A stretch of DNA of 43,290 nt from Mycobacterium sp. shizuoka-1 (GCF_002723835.1 NZ_BEWG01000107.1:1-43290); one strand, 5' to 3'; shown: positions 25,517 through 33,913, counted from the first letter of the stretch. Program-made: numbers and translations. Notes: generated by a model not told the origin, from the sequence alone.

Positions 25517-26152
25517 CTAGCCGTTGTCTGCCGCTTCAGCCGAATCCGCAGCGTCGGGCCGGTCGATCTGCGCGGCCGCGGCAGCGATCTCGCTGGTAGA
25601 CGGCCCCGGCAGCGGGACGAACGCGGTGCTTCGGTAGTACTTCAGCTCGCGGATCGATTCCTTGATGTCGGCCAGCGCCCGGTGTGCGAGGCCCTTCTCG
25701 GGCTGGCCGTAGTAGATCCGCGGATACCAGCGCCGGCACAGCTCCTTGATCGAGCTGACGTCGATCATCCGGTAGTGCAGATAGGAATCAAGCGTCGGCA
25801 TGTCGCGTGCGATGAAGCCGCGGTCGGTGGCGATCGAATTCCCGGCCAGCGGCGCGGTCTTGGCCTGCTTTACATGGCTGCGGATGTAGTCCATCACCAG
25901 TTCCTCGGCGGCCGGCACGTCGATGGTCGACGCGCGCACCTCCTGGGTGAGTCCGGACCGGCTGTGCATCTGGGCGACCACCTCGATCATGCCGTCCAGC
26001 GCTTCGTCACCGGCGTGGATCACGACGTCGATACCCTCGCCCAGGACGTTGAGCTCGGCGTCGGTCACCAGAGCGGCAATCTCGATCAGCTTGTCGGTCC
26101 GCAGGTCCAGCCCGGTCATCTCGCAGTCGATCCACACCAATTCATCGCGCAC
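25517..26152 (-). CDS. orn: Oligoribonuclease
   Basis: A 211-residue DEDDh 3'-5' exoribonuclease that degrades 2-5-nt RNAs and pGpG to mononucleotides. Motifs: WIDCEMTGLD (Asp9, Glu11), AGNSIATDRGFI and YHYRMIDVSSIKEL in the middle, and AHRALADIKESI with the catalytic His and last Asp. The 35-residue Ala-rich acidic tail (SEIAAAAAQIDRPDAADSAEAADNG) is typical of mycobacterial Orn. The frame is open far upstream over the ATPase gene, so the start must be chosen: GTG 26152 gives VRDELVWIDCEM, aligning with the M. tuberculosis start. ATG 26200 is an alternative with 16 extra residues. TACTGT eight bases before the GTG could be a leaderless -10. It is divergent from the ATPase gene with 75 bp between starts. 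Confidence 0.95.
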   Translation of the reverse strand: MRDELVWIDCEMTGLDLRTDKLIEIAALVTDAELNVLGEGIDVVIHAGDEALDGMIEVVAQMHSRSGLTQEVRASTIDVPAAEELVMDYIRSHVKQAKTAPLAGNSIATDRGFIARDMPTLDSYLHYRMIDVSSIKELCRRWYPRIYYGQPEKGLAHRALADIKESIRELKYYRSTAFVPLPGPSTSEIAAAAAQIDRPDAADSAEAADNG

Positions 26153-26227
26153 AGCGCTCAACAGTAAGCCCAGCGGGCCAAGTAATGTGCTATCGGCCAT
26201 CACCCGAGCGACAACGGAGGTCCGCTC

Positions 26228-27799
26228 ATGACGAGCGAATCGACAGCGACTCCTGCCGAGCAGATCGCGGCCGGCTACGCCACCACGGGGCAGGCACTCA
26301 ACCTCGGTTCGGTCGTCGTCGACGGTGTCGTCGACCCCGCCGCACAGGTCACCATCCCGCTGGCGATGATGAACCGGCACGGCCTGGTGGCCGGAGCCAC
26401 CGGCACCGGCAAGACCAAGACCCTCCAGGTGATCGCCGAACAACTGTCCGCCGCCGGGGTGCCGGTGATGATGGCCGACGTCAAAGGCGATCTGTCCGGC
26501 CTGTCCCGGCCGGGGGAGCCCAGCGAACGCACCCTGGCGCGCGCCAAGGACACCGGAGACGACGGCTGGACCGGTGCGCCGTTCCCCGTCGAGTTCCTGT
26601 CGCTGGGCACCGGCGGTATCGGGGTCCCGGTGCGCGCCACGATCTCGGCATTCGGCCCGATCTTGTTGTCGAAAGTCTTGGGGCTCAACGCTACTCAGGA
26701 ATCCACCCTCGGGCTGATCTTCCACTGGGCCGACCAGCAGGGTTTGCCGCTGCTGGACCTGAAGGACCTGCGCTCGGTGATCACCTACCTGACCAGTGAT
26801 GAGGGCAAGGAGACGCTGAAGACCATCGGCGGGGTGTCTCCGCAGACTGCCGGCGTCATCCTGCGGGCGCTGGTCAACCTCGAGGCCGATGGCGGCGGCA
26901 CGTTCTTCGGGGAGCCCGAACTCGATCCGGCCGATCTGCTGCGGGTCGACGCGCAGGGCCGCGGGGTGATCACCCTGCTCGAGCTCGGCGATCAGGCCGC
27001 CCGCCCGGTGATGTTCTCGACGTTCCTGATGTGGGTGCTGGCCGATCTGTTCACCTACCTGCCCGAGGTCGGCGACATCGACAAGCCCAAGCTGGTGTTC
27101 TTCTTCGACGAGGCCCATCTGCTGTTCGCCGACGCGTCCAAGGCCTTCCTGCAGCAGGTCGAGCAGACCGTCAAACTCATCCGCTCCAAGGGTGTGGGTG
27201 TCTTCTTCTGCACCCAGTTGCCCACCGATGTGCCCAACAACGTGCTGTCCCAGCTGGGTGCGCGCGTTCAGCACGCGTTGCGCGCATTCACTCCGGACGA
27301 TCAGAAGGCCCTGTCGCGGACGGTGCGCACCTATCCCAAGACCCAGTTCTACGACCTGGAAACCGATTTGACCTCGCTGGGCATCGGCGAAGCCATCGTC
27401 ACGGTGCTTTCGGAGCGCGGCGCGCCGACGCCGGTGGCGTGGACCCGGATGCGCCCGCCGCAGTCGTTGATGGACACCATCGGACCCGACTACATCAAGG
27501 CCGTGGCACAGTCCAGTCCGCTGTTTCTCAAGTACGGACAGACCGTTGACCGCGAGTCCGCCTACGAGATGCTGGCCGCGAAGTTGGCACCGCCGCCGGT
27601 GGAACCGGTCGATCTGCCGCCGCTGTTGCCGACCGGTATCGACCTGCCGCCGATGCCCAAGCCGCAGAAGGCCGAGCCGGGCGTGCTGGATCAGGTGATG
27701 AACAGCCCGGCCTTCAAGAGCGCGATGCGGTCGGCGGGCACGGTGATCGGCCGGGAGATCACCCGCAGCATCTTCGGGACGGGTCGCCGGAGGCGTTAG
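26228..27799 (+). CDS. HerA/DUF853-type ATPase (Rv2510c-like)
   Basis: A 523-residue P-loop ATPase of the HerA/FtsK superfamily. Walker A is GATGTGKT (56-63), Walker B is KLVFFFDEAHLLF with Asp294/Glu295, followed by IRSKGVGVFFCTQLPTDVPNNVLSQLGARVQHALRAF, the sensor and arginine region typical of the DUF853 family. A Pro-rich stretch (about 455-485) links the ATPase to a short basic tail ending in GRRRR. There is no signal or TM segment, so it is cytosolic. Members are proposed to act in DNA translocation or repair, but the cellular role is not established. GGAGGTCC lies seven bases before the ATG. It is convergent with the SDR gene 88 bp away and next to orn as in M. tuberculosis. Confidence 0.92.
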   Translation: MTSESTATPAEQIAAGYATTGQALNLGSVVVDGVVDPAAQVTIPLAMMNRHGLVAGATGTGKTKTLQVIAEQLSAAGVPVMMADVKGDLSGLSRPGEPSERTLARAKDTGDDGWTGAPFPVEFLSLGTGGIGVPVRATISAFGPILLSKVLGLNATQESTLGLIFHWADQQGLPLLDLKDLRSVITYLTSDEGKETLKTIGGVSPQTAGVILRALVNLEADGGGTFFGEPELDPADLLRVDAQGRGVITLLELGDQAARPVMFSTFLMWVLADLFTYLPEVGDIDKPKLVFFFDEAHLLFADASKAFLQQVEQTVKLIRSKGVGVFFCTQLPTDVPNNVLSQLGARVQHALRAFTPDDQKALSRTVRTYPKTQFYDLETDLTSLGIGEAIVTVLSERGAPTPVAWTRMRPPQSLMDTIGPDYIKAVAQSSPLFLKYGQTVDRESAYEMLAAKLAPPPVEPVDLPPLLPTGIDLPPMPKPQKAEPGVLDQVMNSPAFKSAMRSAGTVIGREITRSIFGTGRRRR

Positions 27800-27892
27800 T
27801 TCGCGGACGCCGAGATCGACGTTTTGGCGGCATCTACTCGCACTTCTGCTGCGGAATGGCGGTTTGGGCGAGAAGGCGCCGGAGGCGTTAGT
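27785..27892. repeat. 16-bp direct repeat at the ends of two convergent genes
   Basis: CGCCGGAGGCGTTAGT occurs at 27785-27800 and again at 27877-27892, start-to-start distance 92 bp. The first copy includes the TAG stop of the ATPase gene; the second includes, on the other strand, the TAA stop of the SDR gene. The 88-bp interval between the genes has no gene of its own. Confidence 0.7.
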
Positions 27893-28694
27893 CGCCGCCG
27901 AGTTTGCGGTAGACCGCGCCGACGATCGGCGTGACGATCGCGCGCGGGGCGTAGCCGGAGGCCACCGACATGGCCTTGGACGTCAGCCCCGGCACCACCC
28001 GCATCTTGTTGTGGTCCAGCCCATCCAGCGAGATCCGCGCCGTGTATTCGGTGTTGATCCACAAGAAGTCGGGGATCAACCGCTCCACCAGCGACTGCTC
28101 GGCAGGATCGGGCAGCTCGGTGCGCACCGGTCCCGGCGCCAGCAGCGTGACGTGCACGCCGGAATCTTTCAGCTCCCCGCGCAGCGACTCGCTGAAGGTG
28201 TTGGCGAAGGCCTTGCTCGCGGCATAGGTGGCGTTGTTCGGGATCGGCGAGTTCCCGGCGGCCGACCCCGAGATCAGGATCCCGCCGGCCTTGCGGGCCA
28301 GCATCCCTGGCAGCACCGCCAGCACCAGGTCGTGCACCCCGAGCACGTTGAGCTGAACCTGCGCCCGCTCGGCGGCCGGATCCAGCTTCGCCACCGGCCC
28401 GAACGTGGCCGTGCCGGCGTTGGCGCACAGGATCGAGATGTCGCGGCCGGCCAGCTCGTCGGCCAGTGCGGTCCGCGCCTGCGGGTCGGCGAGATCCACC
28501 GGCCGTACTTCGACGGTGACGCCGTACCGCTCGGTGAGCCGTGCGGCCAGCGTGTGCAGCACGTCGGCGCGGCGCGCGGTGACGATCAGGTGGTGGCCGC
28601 GCGCGGCGAGTTCGGTGGCCAGCGCCTCGCCGATGCCCTGAGAGGCACCGGTGACGACGGCTCGGCTGTCCGGGGCGGGTGCGGGTACAGGCAT
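27888..28694 (-). CDS. Short-chain dehydrogenase/reductase (Rv2509-like)
   Basis: A 268-residue classical SDR, NAD(P)H-dependent. Cofactor motif TGASQGIG (15-22), ARR at 40-42 suggesting NADP preference, NAG with Asn92, catalytic Ser in ISGSAAG (about 142-144), Tyr157 and Lys161 of YAASK, then LAPGPVRTEL. The length equals that of M. tuberculosis Rv2509, and the position is conserved. Rv2509-type reductases in mycobacteria and corynebacteria (CmrA) reduce the beta-keto mycolate precursor, so that is the most likely role, although the sequence alone does not prove it. The ATG at 28694 is chosen over upstream in-frame starts because TACGAT lies at leaderless distance. It is divergent from the transporter, with only 23 bp between start codons. 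Confidence 0.9.
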   Translation of the reverse strand: MPVPAPAPDSRAVVTGASQGIGEALATELAARGHHLIVTARRADVLHTLAARLTERYGVTVEVRPVDLADPQARTALADELAGRDISILCANAGTATFGPVAKLDPAAERAQVQLNVLGVHDLVLAVLPGMLARKAGGILISGSAAGNSPIPNNATYAASKAFANTFSESLRGELKDSGVHVTLLAPGPVRTELPDPAEQSLVERLIPDFLWINTEYTARISLDGLDHNKMRVVPGLTSKAMSVASGYAPRAIVTPIVGAVYRKLGGD

Positions 28695-28700
28695 GGGGCC

Positions 28701-28710
28701 ATCGTAGGGT
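28701..28710. promoter_or_regulatory. Back-to-back overlapping -10 boxes between the SDR and transporter genes
   Basis: The ten bases ATCGTAGGGT hold TAGGGT on the plus strand (28705-28710, seven bases before the ATG at 28718) and TACGAT on the minus strand (28706-28701, six bases before the ATG at 28694). The two boxes share the central TA. Both genes lack a Shine-Dalgarno sequence and the start codons are 23 bp apart, so both transcripts would be leaderless. Confidence 0.5.
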
Positions 28711-28717
28711 GACCCGC

Positions 28718-30031
28718 ATGAGCAGGCCCCCGTCGGTTGCCCCGACCGCCGGCCGGTCGAAGGTGGTCGCCTGGGCGTTGTGGGACTGCGGTTCCACCGG
28801 CATGAACGCCATCGTCGCGACATTCGTCTTCTCGGTGTACCTGACCAGCACGGTCGGCCAGGACCTGCCCGGTGATACCTCCCCGGCCAGCTGGCTGGGC
28901 CGGGCGCTGGCCATCGCCGGTCTGACCGTCGCGGTGCTGGCCCCGCTCACCGGTGTCCTGGTCCAGGCCCCGCATCGGCGCCGCGCCGCGCTGACGATTC
29001 TGAGCGCGCTCGCGGTGGTGTCCACCACGGCGATGAGCCTCATCCGGGCCGACCCGGCGTACTTCGCCGCGGGCCTGGTGCTGCTGGCGTTCACCGCCGC
29101 GTGCGGTGACCTGGCCAGCGTTCCGTACAACGCGATGCTGCGGCAGCTGACCACGCCGCAGAATTCCGGGCGTATCTCGGGTCTGGGTGCGGCGGCCGGC
29201 TACTTCGGCAGCGTCGCGCTGTTGATGGTGCTCTACGTCGCGTTCATCGCCGGGTCCGGCCCGAACCGCGGTCTGCTGGGCGTCCCGGTGGCCGACGGTC
29301 AGAATGTGCGCGCTGCGATGCTGATGACGGCCGCGTGGTTCGTCGTGCTCGCGTTGCCGCTGCTGATCACCGCCCACACGCTGGCCCCGGCCGGCGACCC
29401 GGAGTCGCAGGCGGTCGGCCTGCTGGGCGGCTATCGACGGCTCTGGAACGACCTGCGGGGGGAGTGGCGGCGCGACCGCAACCTGGTCTACTACCTGATC
29501 GTCAGCGCGATTTTCCGGGACGGCATCGCCGGGGTGTTCGCGTTCGGGGCCGTCCTCGGGGTCAGCGTCTACGGGATCTCGCAGGCCGACGTGCTGATCT
29601 TCGGGGTGATCGCCAGCACCATGGCCGCCCTCGGCGCGGTACTGGGTGGCCACGTCGACGACCGGATCGGCGGCAAGCCGGTGATCGTGGTGTCGCTGGC
29701 CGCGATGATCGCGGTCGGGGTGACGCTGCTGTCGCTGTCCGGGCCGGGGGTGTTCTGGGTCTGCGGGCTCTTGCTGGCCCTGTGCGTCGGCCCGATCACG
29801 ACCTCGGCGCGCACCGTGCTGTTGCGGATGGCCAGTGACGGCAAGGAGGCCGTGGCCTTCGGGCTGTACACCACCACCGGTCGGGCGGCGTCGTTCCTGG
29901 CGCCGTGGCTGTTCTTCGTGTTCGTGGATGCCTTCCACGCCGACCGCGCCGGTCTGGCCGGGCTGTGCGTGGTGCTGGCGGTCGGTCTGCTGGGGATGCT
30001 GGCTGTGAAGGTTCCGCACCACCGGCCGTAG
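28718..30031 (+). CDS. MFS transporter, UMF1/Atg22-like (Rv2508c-like)
   Basis: A 437-residue polytopic membrane protein with about 11-12 hydrophobic segments. It starts with VVAWALWDCGSTGMNAIVATFVFSVYL, the TM1 motif (W-x-x-D-x-x-x-x) of UMF1-type MFS proteins, and has VPYNAMLRQLTTPQNSGRISGLG after TM4 and ARTVLLRMASDGKEAVAFGLYTTTGRAASFLAP near TM10, both signature loops of this family. The substrate is unknown. ATG 28718 is chosen because it sits at leaderless distance from TAGGGT; a start 39 bases earlier would overlap the divergent SDR gene. Its stop is 10 bp from the convergent membrane protein gene. Confidence 0.9.
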   Translation: MSRPPSVAPTAGRSKVVAWALWDCGSTGMNAIVATFVFSVYLTSTVGQDLPGDTSPASWLGRALAIAGLTVAVLAPLTGVLVQAPHRRRAALTILSALAVVSTTAMSLIRADPAYFAAGLVLLAFTAACGDLASVPYNAMLRQLTTPQNSGRISGLGAAAGYFGSVALLMVLYVAFIAGSGPNRGLLGVPVADGQNVRAAMLMTAAWFVVLALPLLITAHTLAPAGDPESQAVGLLGGYRRLWNDLRGEWRRDRNLVYYLIVSAIFRDGIAGVFAFGAVLGVSVYGISQADVLIFGVIASTMAALGAVLGGHVDDRIGGKPVIVVSLAAMIAVGVTLLSLSGPGVFWVCGLLLALCVGPITTSARTVLLRMASDGKEAVAFGLYTTTGRAASFLAPWLFFVFVDAFHADRAGLAGLCVVLAVGLLGMLAVKVPHHRP

Positions 30032-30041
30032 CGCGTCGCGG

Positions 30042-30782
30042 TCAGCCGGCTCCGGTGCAGATCGTCAGTCCGCGCCCGGTGCGCTCCCGCACCTGTACGC
30101 CGTTGACCGACACGTCGCAGGTCACGTCGCGCCCGACGTTGACGACCGCGACGCTGGCCGAGGTGCGCGCGGGGGCAGGCAGGCTGACCTCCTTGCTCCA
30201 CGGCAGCATCACGTTGAACTCGGTCTGCATCACCCCGCCGGTGTCCACGTAGGTGATGTTGATGGCCCGGCCGTCACCGGTGACGTTGTAGACGACGGTG
30301 TCGGTGCCGGTCGGGCTGGTGGTGCCGCCACCGGGCACCGTGGGCGTGCCCGGGGTGGTGGTCGGCAGCGGCGACAGCGTCCTCGTCGGTATCGACGTGG
30401 TGGCCCGCGGCGCGGTCGTGGTCTCCGACAGCGGCGGCAGCGGTGCGACGACCGTCGTCTCCCTGGCCGAACTGCTCACGATCACGAGTGCGATCACCAG
30501 TCCCACCACCAGCAGTACCGCGGCACCGGCAGCGATCCACAGCCACTTGGGCGATTTGGGCGGGCCCGGCGGCGGCTGCGGCGGCTCGCTGGGCGGATAG
30601 CCTCCGCCCTGGTGCCAGTAGGACGGCAGCTGCTCGGTGGGTTGCATCGGCGACCCGTAGCCGGGCGCACCGTAGCCGGGTCCGGAATACTGACCGGAGT
30701 AGGCGGGATCGGTGCTGGGCGGATAGCCGCTCGCGGCCGACTGCGTCGGGTCAGACCACTCCGGTCGACGCGGATCGTTCAT
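30042..30782 (-). CDS. Proline-rich membrane protein with MmpS-like C-terminus (Rv2507-like)
   Basis: A 246-residue single-pass protein. Residues 1-80 are Pro/Gly/Tyr/Ser-rich and presumably cytosolic (PAYSGQYSGPGYGAPGYG; PPQPPPGPPKSPK), followed by one TM helix (WLWIAAGAAVLLVVGLVIALVIV, about 80-102), a Thr/Pro-rich stalk (about 105-160) and an extracytoplasmic beta-rich domain (VVYNVTGDGRAINITYVDTGG) resembling MmpS family domains, with a C-terminal Cys pair (VTCDVSVNG; ICTGAG) that could form a disulfide. ATG 30782 with AGGTGGGA directly before it is favoured; 30788 is possible. Position matches Rv2507. Function is unknown. Confidence 0.85.
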   Translation of the reverse strand: MNDPRRPEWSDPTQSAASGYPPSTDPAYSGQYSGPGYGAPGYGSPMQPTEQLPSYWHQGGGYPPSEPPQPPPGPPKSPKWLWIAAGAAVLLVVGLVIALVIVSSSARETTVVAPLPPLSETTTAPRATTSIPTRTLSPLPTTTPGTPTVPGGGTTSPTGTDTVVYNVTGDGRAINITYVDTGGVMQTEFNVMLPWSKEVSLPAPARTSASVAVVNVGRDVTCDVSVNGVQVRERTGRGLTICTGAG

Positions 30783-30847
30783 TCCCACCTCATGGTTGCC
30801 CAGGCTACCTGCGCGTGGCAGCCCCCGTCGTTGCCCTGTAGCTCAGC

Positions 30848-30894
30848 AACGTGTTTACCACTGGTGAGCGACGTGGAACGTGTTACCGGGTAAC
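30848..30894. promoter_or_regulatory. Repeated element and palindrome upstream of the S9 peptidase gene
   Basis: AACGTGTTTACCA (30848-30860) is repeated 29 bp further on as AACGTGTTACC (30877-30887). The second copy runs into the 13-bp palindrome GTTACCGGGTAAC (30882-30894), and the first into TACCACTGGTGA, a weaker dyad. They lie 35-80 bp before the GTG at 30929, where operators or an activator site would be expected. Confidence 0.45.
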
Positions 30895-30928
30895 TGGTCG
30901 CCCTGACGACCGGAGAATGTGAGGTGGC

Positions 30929-32803
30929 GTGGAACAGGACGTGCGCGCGACGTACGGGGCATCGCTGTCGCCGGACGCGACGGCGTTCGCCCACATCGTC
31001 GACGACGGGGGATATCCGCGCGCCGTCCAGCGGTTCCTGCGCGGCTGGCGGGCCAGTTCGTCGCGCGACGTCGAGTTGCCCGTGCAGGGGCCGGTGACCA
31101 GGGTCATCCACTCCGCCGACGGGCACTGGCTGGCCTGTCAGGTGGCCCCGGAGGGCAGCACCCGCAGCCAGATCTGGGTGGTCACCACCGACCCCGACGA
31201 TCGGATGGCCCGCCGGATCGACGGGATGGGCTCGGCGGGGATGGATGGGACGGCGGAACTGATCGCGTGGGACGGCGCCCGGGTCTGCGCGATCCTGACC
31301 GGTGAGGACGGGATCGGGCAATCCAGTCTGATCGACCCGGCCGACGGTACCGTGACGGTCCTGGATCGCCGCACCGGCGGACGGCTGGTTGACGCGTGGG
31401 CGGGTTCGGCGCTGATCCGGGTGGGCCCCCGCGGCTACCGGGAACTGATCATGCTGACCGGATCCACCGAAATCGCGCTGCTGCCTTCCGATCCCGGTTC
31501 GTGCACCGACATGGGTGTGATCCTCGACGACCACCATCCGCGGCGGCTGCGATCGGGGCCGGACGGTGAGGACACCACGCTGTATCACCCGGCCTACACC
31601 TACGGTCCAGACCTCGCCGACGGTTATGTGCGCGCGCTGATCCGTAGCGACAACGGTGCTGCGCACAGCCGCCTGCTCGAGGTGACCGTCACCCCCGACG
31701 GCGTGGCGTACCACGTGGTTGCCGAGCGTCCCGGTCACGATCTCGACGAATTCGTGGTCAGTGACGATCTGTCGACCGTCGCACTTCTGTGGAACATCAA
31801 CGGCTGCAGCGAATTACAGATCCTCGAATACGCCGACAACACGCTGTCGGAGCCCATCGCGCTACCCAACCTGGTGGCCGGCGAATTGTCGATCAGCGCC
31901 GGCGGATCCATGGTCGCGATGACGCTGCAGGGGCCCGACCTGCCGCGAACAGTCGAGTTGGTGGACCCCCGGTCGCGGGAGTGGGAACGCATCGACCGCA
32001 AACCCAGCATCGGTCCGGTCTCCGGCCGCCCCCGTTTGCACACCCTCGCCGCGCGTGACGGTCGTTCGCTGTCCGGGTGGCTCTATTGCCCGCCGCCGGG
32101 TGTCGAACAGGCCGGCACGATGATCTACCTGCACGGCGGGCCGGAAGGCCAGGCGCGTCCCTCGCACAGCGAGATCTTCCCGGGATTGCTCGAGGAGGGG
32201 ATTGCGGTATTCGCCCCGAACGTGCGCGGGTCGGGCGGTCAGGGCCGCGAGTTCGTCCACGCCGACGACAAGGAAAAGCGCTTCGCCGCGATCGACGACG
32301 TCGCCGACTGCGCCCGCTATCTGGCCTCCCATGGTCTGGCCGATGCGGGCAGAATCGCCTGCGCCGGTTGGTCTTACGGCGGGTATCTGACCATGGCCGC
32401 GTTGACGTTCCACCCCGATCTGTTCGTGGCCGGGGTCAGCATCTGCGGCATGAGCGACCTGAACACCTTCTTCCGCAACACCGAGCCATGGATCGCGGCG
32501 GCGTCCTATCCCGAATACGGCCATCCGATCGCCGATCGCGATCTGTTGGCGGCCTTGTCGCCACTGCAGCGAGTCGACAAGCTGACGGCGCCGCTGCTGG
32601 TGGTGCACGGCGGCACGGACACCAATGTGCCGGTCAGCGAATCCGAGCAGATCGTCGAGGCGTTGCGCGCCCGTGGCCGGGCCGTGCGCTATCTGCTCTT
32701 CGAGGACGACGGGCACGAGATCGTCAAGCGCGAGAACCATGCCGCGCTGGCCAGGGCGGTGGCCGATTGGCTGGCCGCAGCTTTTGACGGTCGTGATGTT
32801 TAG
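30929..32803 (+). CDS. S9 family serine peptidase (prolyl oligopeptidase / acylaminoacyl peptidase type)
   Basis: A 624-residue cytosolic peptidase with an N-terminal beta-propeller (about 1-355, with repeats ending in motifs such as SPDATAFAHIVDD and VSDDLSTVALLW) and a C-terminal alpha/beta-hydrolase domain. The catalytic triad reads GWSYGG (Ser482), HGGTDTNVP (Asp564) and DDGHE (His596); the oxyanion region is YLHGGPEGQ and the family motif NVRGSGGQGREF is present. There is no signal peptide. TGAGGTGGC precedes the GTG at 30929 and a later in-frame Met would remove part of the propeller. It likely trims short or N-acylated peptides. I do not recall an S9 gene at this place in M. tuberculosis, so it may be an insertion relative to that block. 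Confidence 0.9.
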   Translation: MEQDVRATYGASLSPDATAFAHIVDDGGYPRAVQRFLRGWRASSSRDVELPVQGPVTRVIHSADGHWLACQVAPEGSTRSQIWVVTTDPDDRMARRIDGMGSAGMDGTAELIAWDGARVCAILTGEDGIGQSSLIDPADGTVTVLDRRTGGRLVDAWAGSALIRVGPRGYRELIMLTGSTEIALLPSDPGSCTDMGVILDDHHPRRLRSGPDGEDTTLYHPAYTYGPDLADGYVRALIRSDNGAAHSRLLEVTVTPDGVAYHVVAERPGHDLDEFVVSDDLSTVALLWNINGCSELQILEYADNTLSEPIALPNLVAGELSISAGGSMVAMTLQGPDLPRTVELVDPRSREWERIDRKPSIGPVSGRPRLHTLAARDGRSLSGWLYCPPPGVEQAGTMIYLHGGPEGQARPSHSEIFPGLLEEGIAVFAPNVRGSGGQGREFVHADDKEKRFAAIDDVADCARYLASHGLADAGRIACAGWSYGGYLTMAALTFHPDLFVAGVSICGMSDLNTFFRNTEPWIAAASYPEYGHPIADRDLLAALSPLQRVDKLTAPLLVVHGGTDTNVPVSESEQIVEALRARGRAVRYLLFEDDGHEIVKRENHAALARAVADWLAAAFDGRDV

Positions 32804-32866
32804 GAAAATTTCGGGCGGGTAAAACCTTGTGCGCCAAGTGCTGCGGACGAACGAGGAGGATCCACC

Positions 32867-33076
32867 ATGCGAGGCCGCGGAATCCTGGGCGTGATTGTGA
32901 TCGTATGGCTGGTGATTGGAGTCTTCGCTACCTGGCAGCGCGGATATTTCTCCAACAGCCAAGCCAACTGCGCCACGGCTGGGTCGATCGCCCTGACGGT
33001 GGTGGCCGGCCCGTTGAACTATGCGGGAGTCAATCCCGTAGTCGCAAGCTGCAACCTGCCGCAGCCCAGCCAGTAA
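32867..33076 (+). CDS. Small membrane protein, 69 residues
   Basis: One N-terminal TM helix (ILGVIVIVWLVIGVFATW, about residues 6-23) preceded by MRGRG, then a polar extracytoplasmic part with two cysteines (NCATAG, SCNLPQ) and a second weakly hydrophobic stretch (SIALTVVAGPLNYAGV). A strong ribosome binding site, GAGGAGG, lies eight bases before the ATG. It is followed 40 bp later by another small membrane protein gene with an equally strong site. Family and function are unknown to me, although such pairs are common in mycobacteria. Confidence 0.82.
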   Translation: MRGRGILGVIVIVWLVIGVFATWQRGYFSNSQANCATAGSIALTVVAGPLNYAGVNPVVASCNLPQPSQ

Positions 33077-33116
33077 CGACGAAAACTGTTCGGCACGTGA
33101 TTATCTGGAGGAAGCA

Positions 33117-33272
33117 ATGATCGTTCTCGGAGCAATCCTGCTCATCCTTGGGTTCGTCCTGAAGATTCAGATCCTGTGGACCATCGGCATCATCCTGCTG
33201 GTGGTCGGCGCGGTTCTGTGGCTGTTGGGCAGCATCGGGCGTCCGGTCGCCGGCCGGCGCTACTGGTATTGA
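33117..33272 (+). CDS. Very small two-helix membrane protein, 51 residues (DUF6131-like)
   Basis: The frame ATG 33117 to TGA 33272 encodes two TM helices (MIVLGAILLILGFVL and LWTIGIILLVVGAVLWLLG) separated by KIQI, ending in the basic-aromatic tail GRRYWY. TGGAGGAAGCA directly precedes the start. This pattern is that of the tiny DUF6131-type hydrophobic proteins found in many mycobacteria. The last 13 bp overlap the convergent TetR gene. Function is unknown. Confidence 0.8.
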   Translation: MIVLGAILLILGFVLKIQILWTIGIILLVVGAVLWLLGSIGRPVAGRRYWY

Positions 33273-33913
33273 CCGACAGCGGACCGGGTGTGATGGTCGG
33301 CGGACGACAGGGCCGCCATCGTCATAGCCCGTAGGACGTCGCGTGAACGCCCCTGGTCGGCCTCCTTGGCCGCCAGGGGCTTCATGCTGTGTGGGGTCGA
33401 GTTGAGCAGACCGAACACCGCGTGGGCCATCAGCCGGGCGTCGGCCTCCGCAAGATCGGGATGCACCTCGCGTTGCACGGTGACCCAGATTTCGACGTAG
33501 CTGCGCTGGGCCCGCCTGACCTGCCGTTGCGCCGAGGCCGGCAGATGTGCAAGGTCGCGGTCCTGGATGCGGATCAGATCCGACTCGCCCAGGGCGAAGT
33601 CGAGGTGGAATTCGATCAGCCCGGTCAGCGCCGCGACCGGGTCGTCCGCTTCGGCGACGACGCTGCGCGCGCCGGCCAGCAGCCGGGTGCTGATTCCGAC
33701 CAGAAGTTCGACCAGGAGCGCTTCCTTGTTGGGGAAGTGCCGGTAGATCGCGGGGCCGCTGACGCCGGCCGCAGCCCCGATGTCCTCGAGCCGGACAGCC
33801 GCAAAGCCCTTCTCCGCCATGAGCCGTTCTGCAGCCGACAACAGGGCAGATCGGCGATCCGACTTCTGCCTGCTGCGGCGGGTGGGCGTCTCGATGGGGG
33901 TCTCCGGCGGCAT
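33260..33913 (-). CDS. bkaR: TetR-family repressor of branched-chain keto acid catabolism (BkaR-like)
   Basis: A 217-residue TetR regulator. The N-terminal arm is basic (TPTRRSRQKSDRRS), and the helix-turn-helix domain spans about residues 20-66 (SALLSAAERLMAEKGFAAVRLEDIGAAAGVSGPAIYRHFPNKEALLVELL), with recognition helix GVSGPAIYRHF. The remaining 150 residues are a helical ligand-binding domain. In M. tuberculosis Rv2506 (BkaR) occupies the same place and controls the branched-chain keto acid gene cluster, so the same role is assigned by synteny. The ligand is presumably a pathway acyl-CoA. It is divergent from accD1 with 80 bp between starts, in which two matching inverted repeats lie; it is probably autoregulated. 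Confidence 0.9.
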   Translation of the reverse strand: MPPETPIETPTRRSRQKSDRRSALLSAAERLMAEKGFAAVRLEDIGAAAGVSGPAIYRHFPNKEALLVELLVGISTRLLAGARSVVAEADDPVAALTGLIEFHLDFALGESDLIRIQDRDLAHLPASAQRQVRRAQRSYVEIWVTVQREVHPDLAEADARLMAHAVFGLLNSTPHSMKPLAAKEADQGRSRDVLRAMTMAALSSADHHTRSAVGQYQ

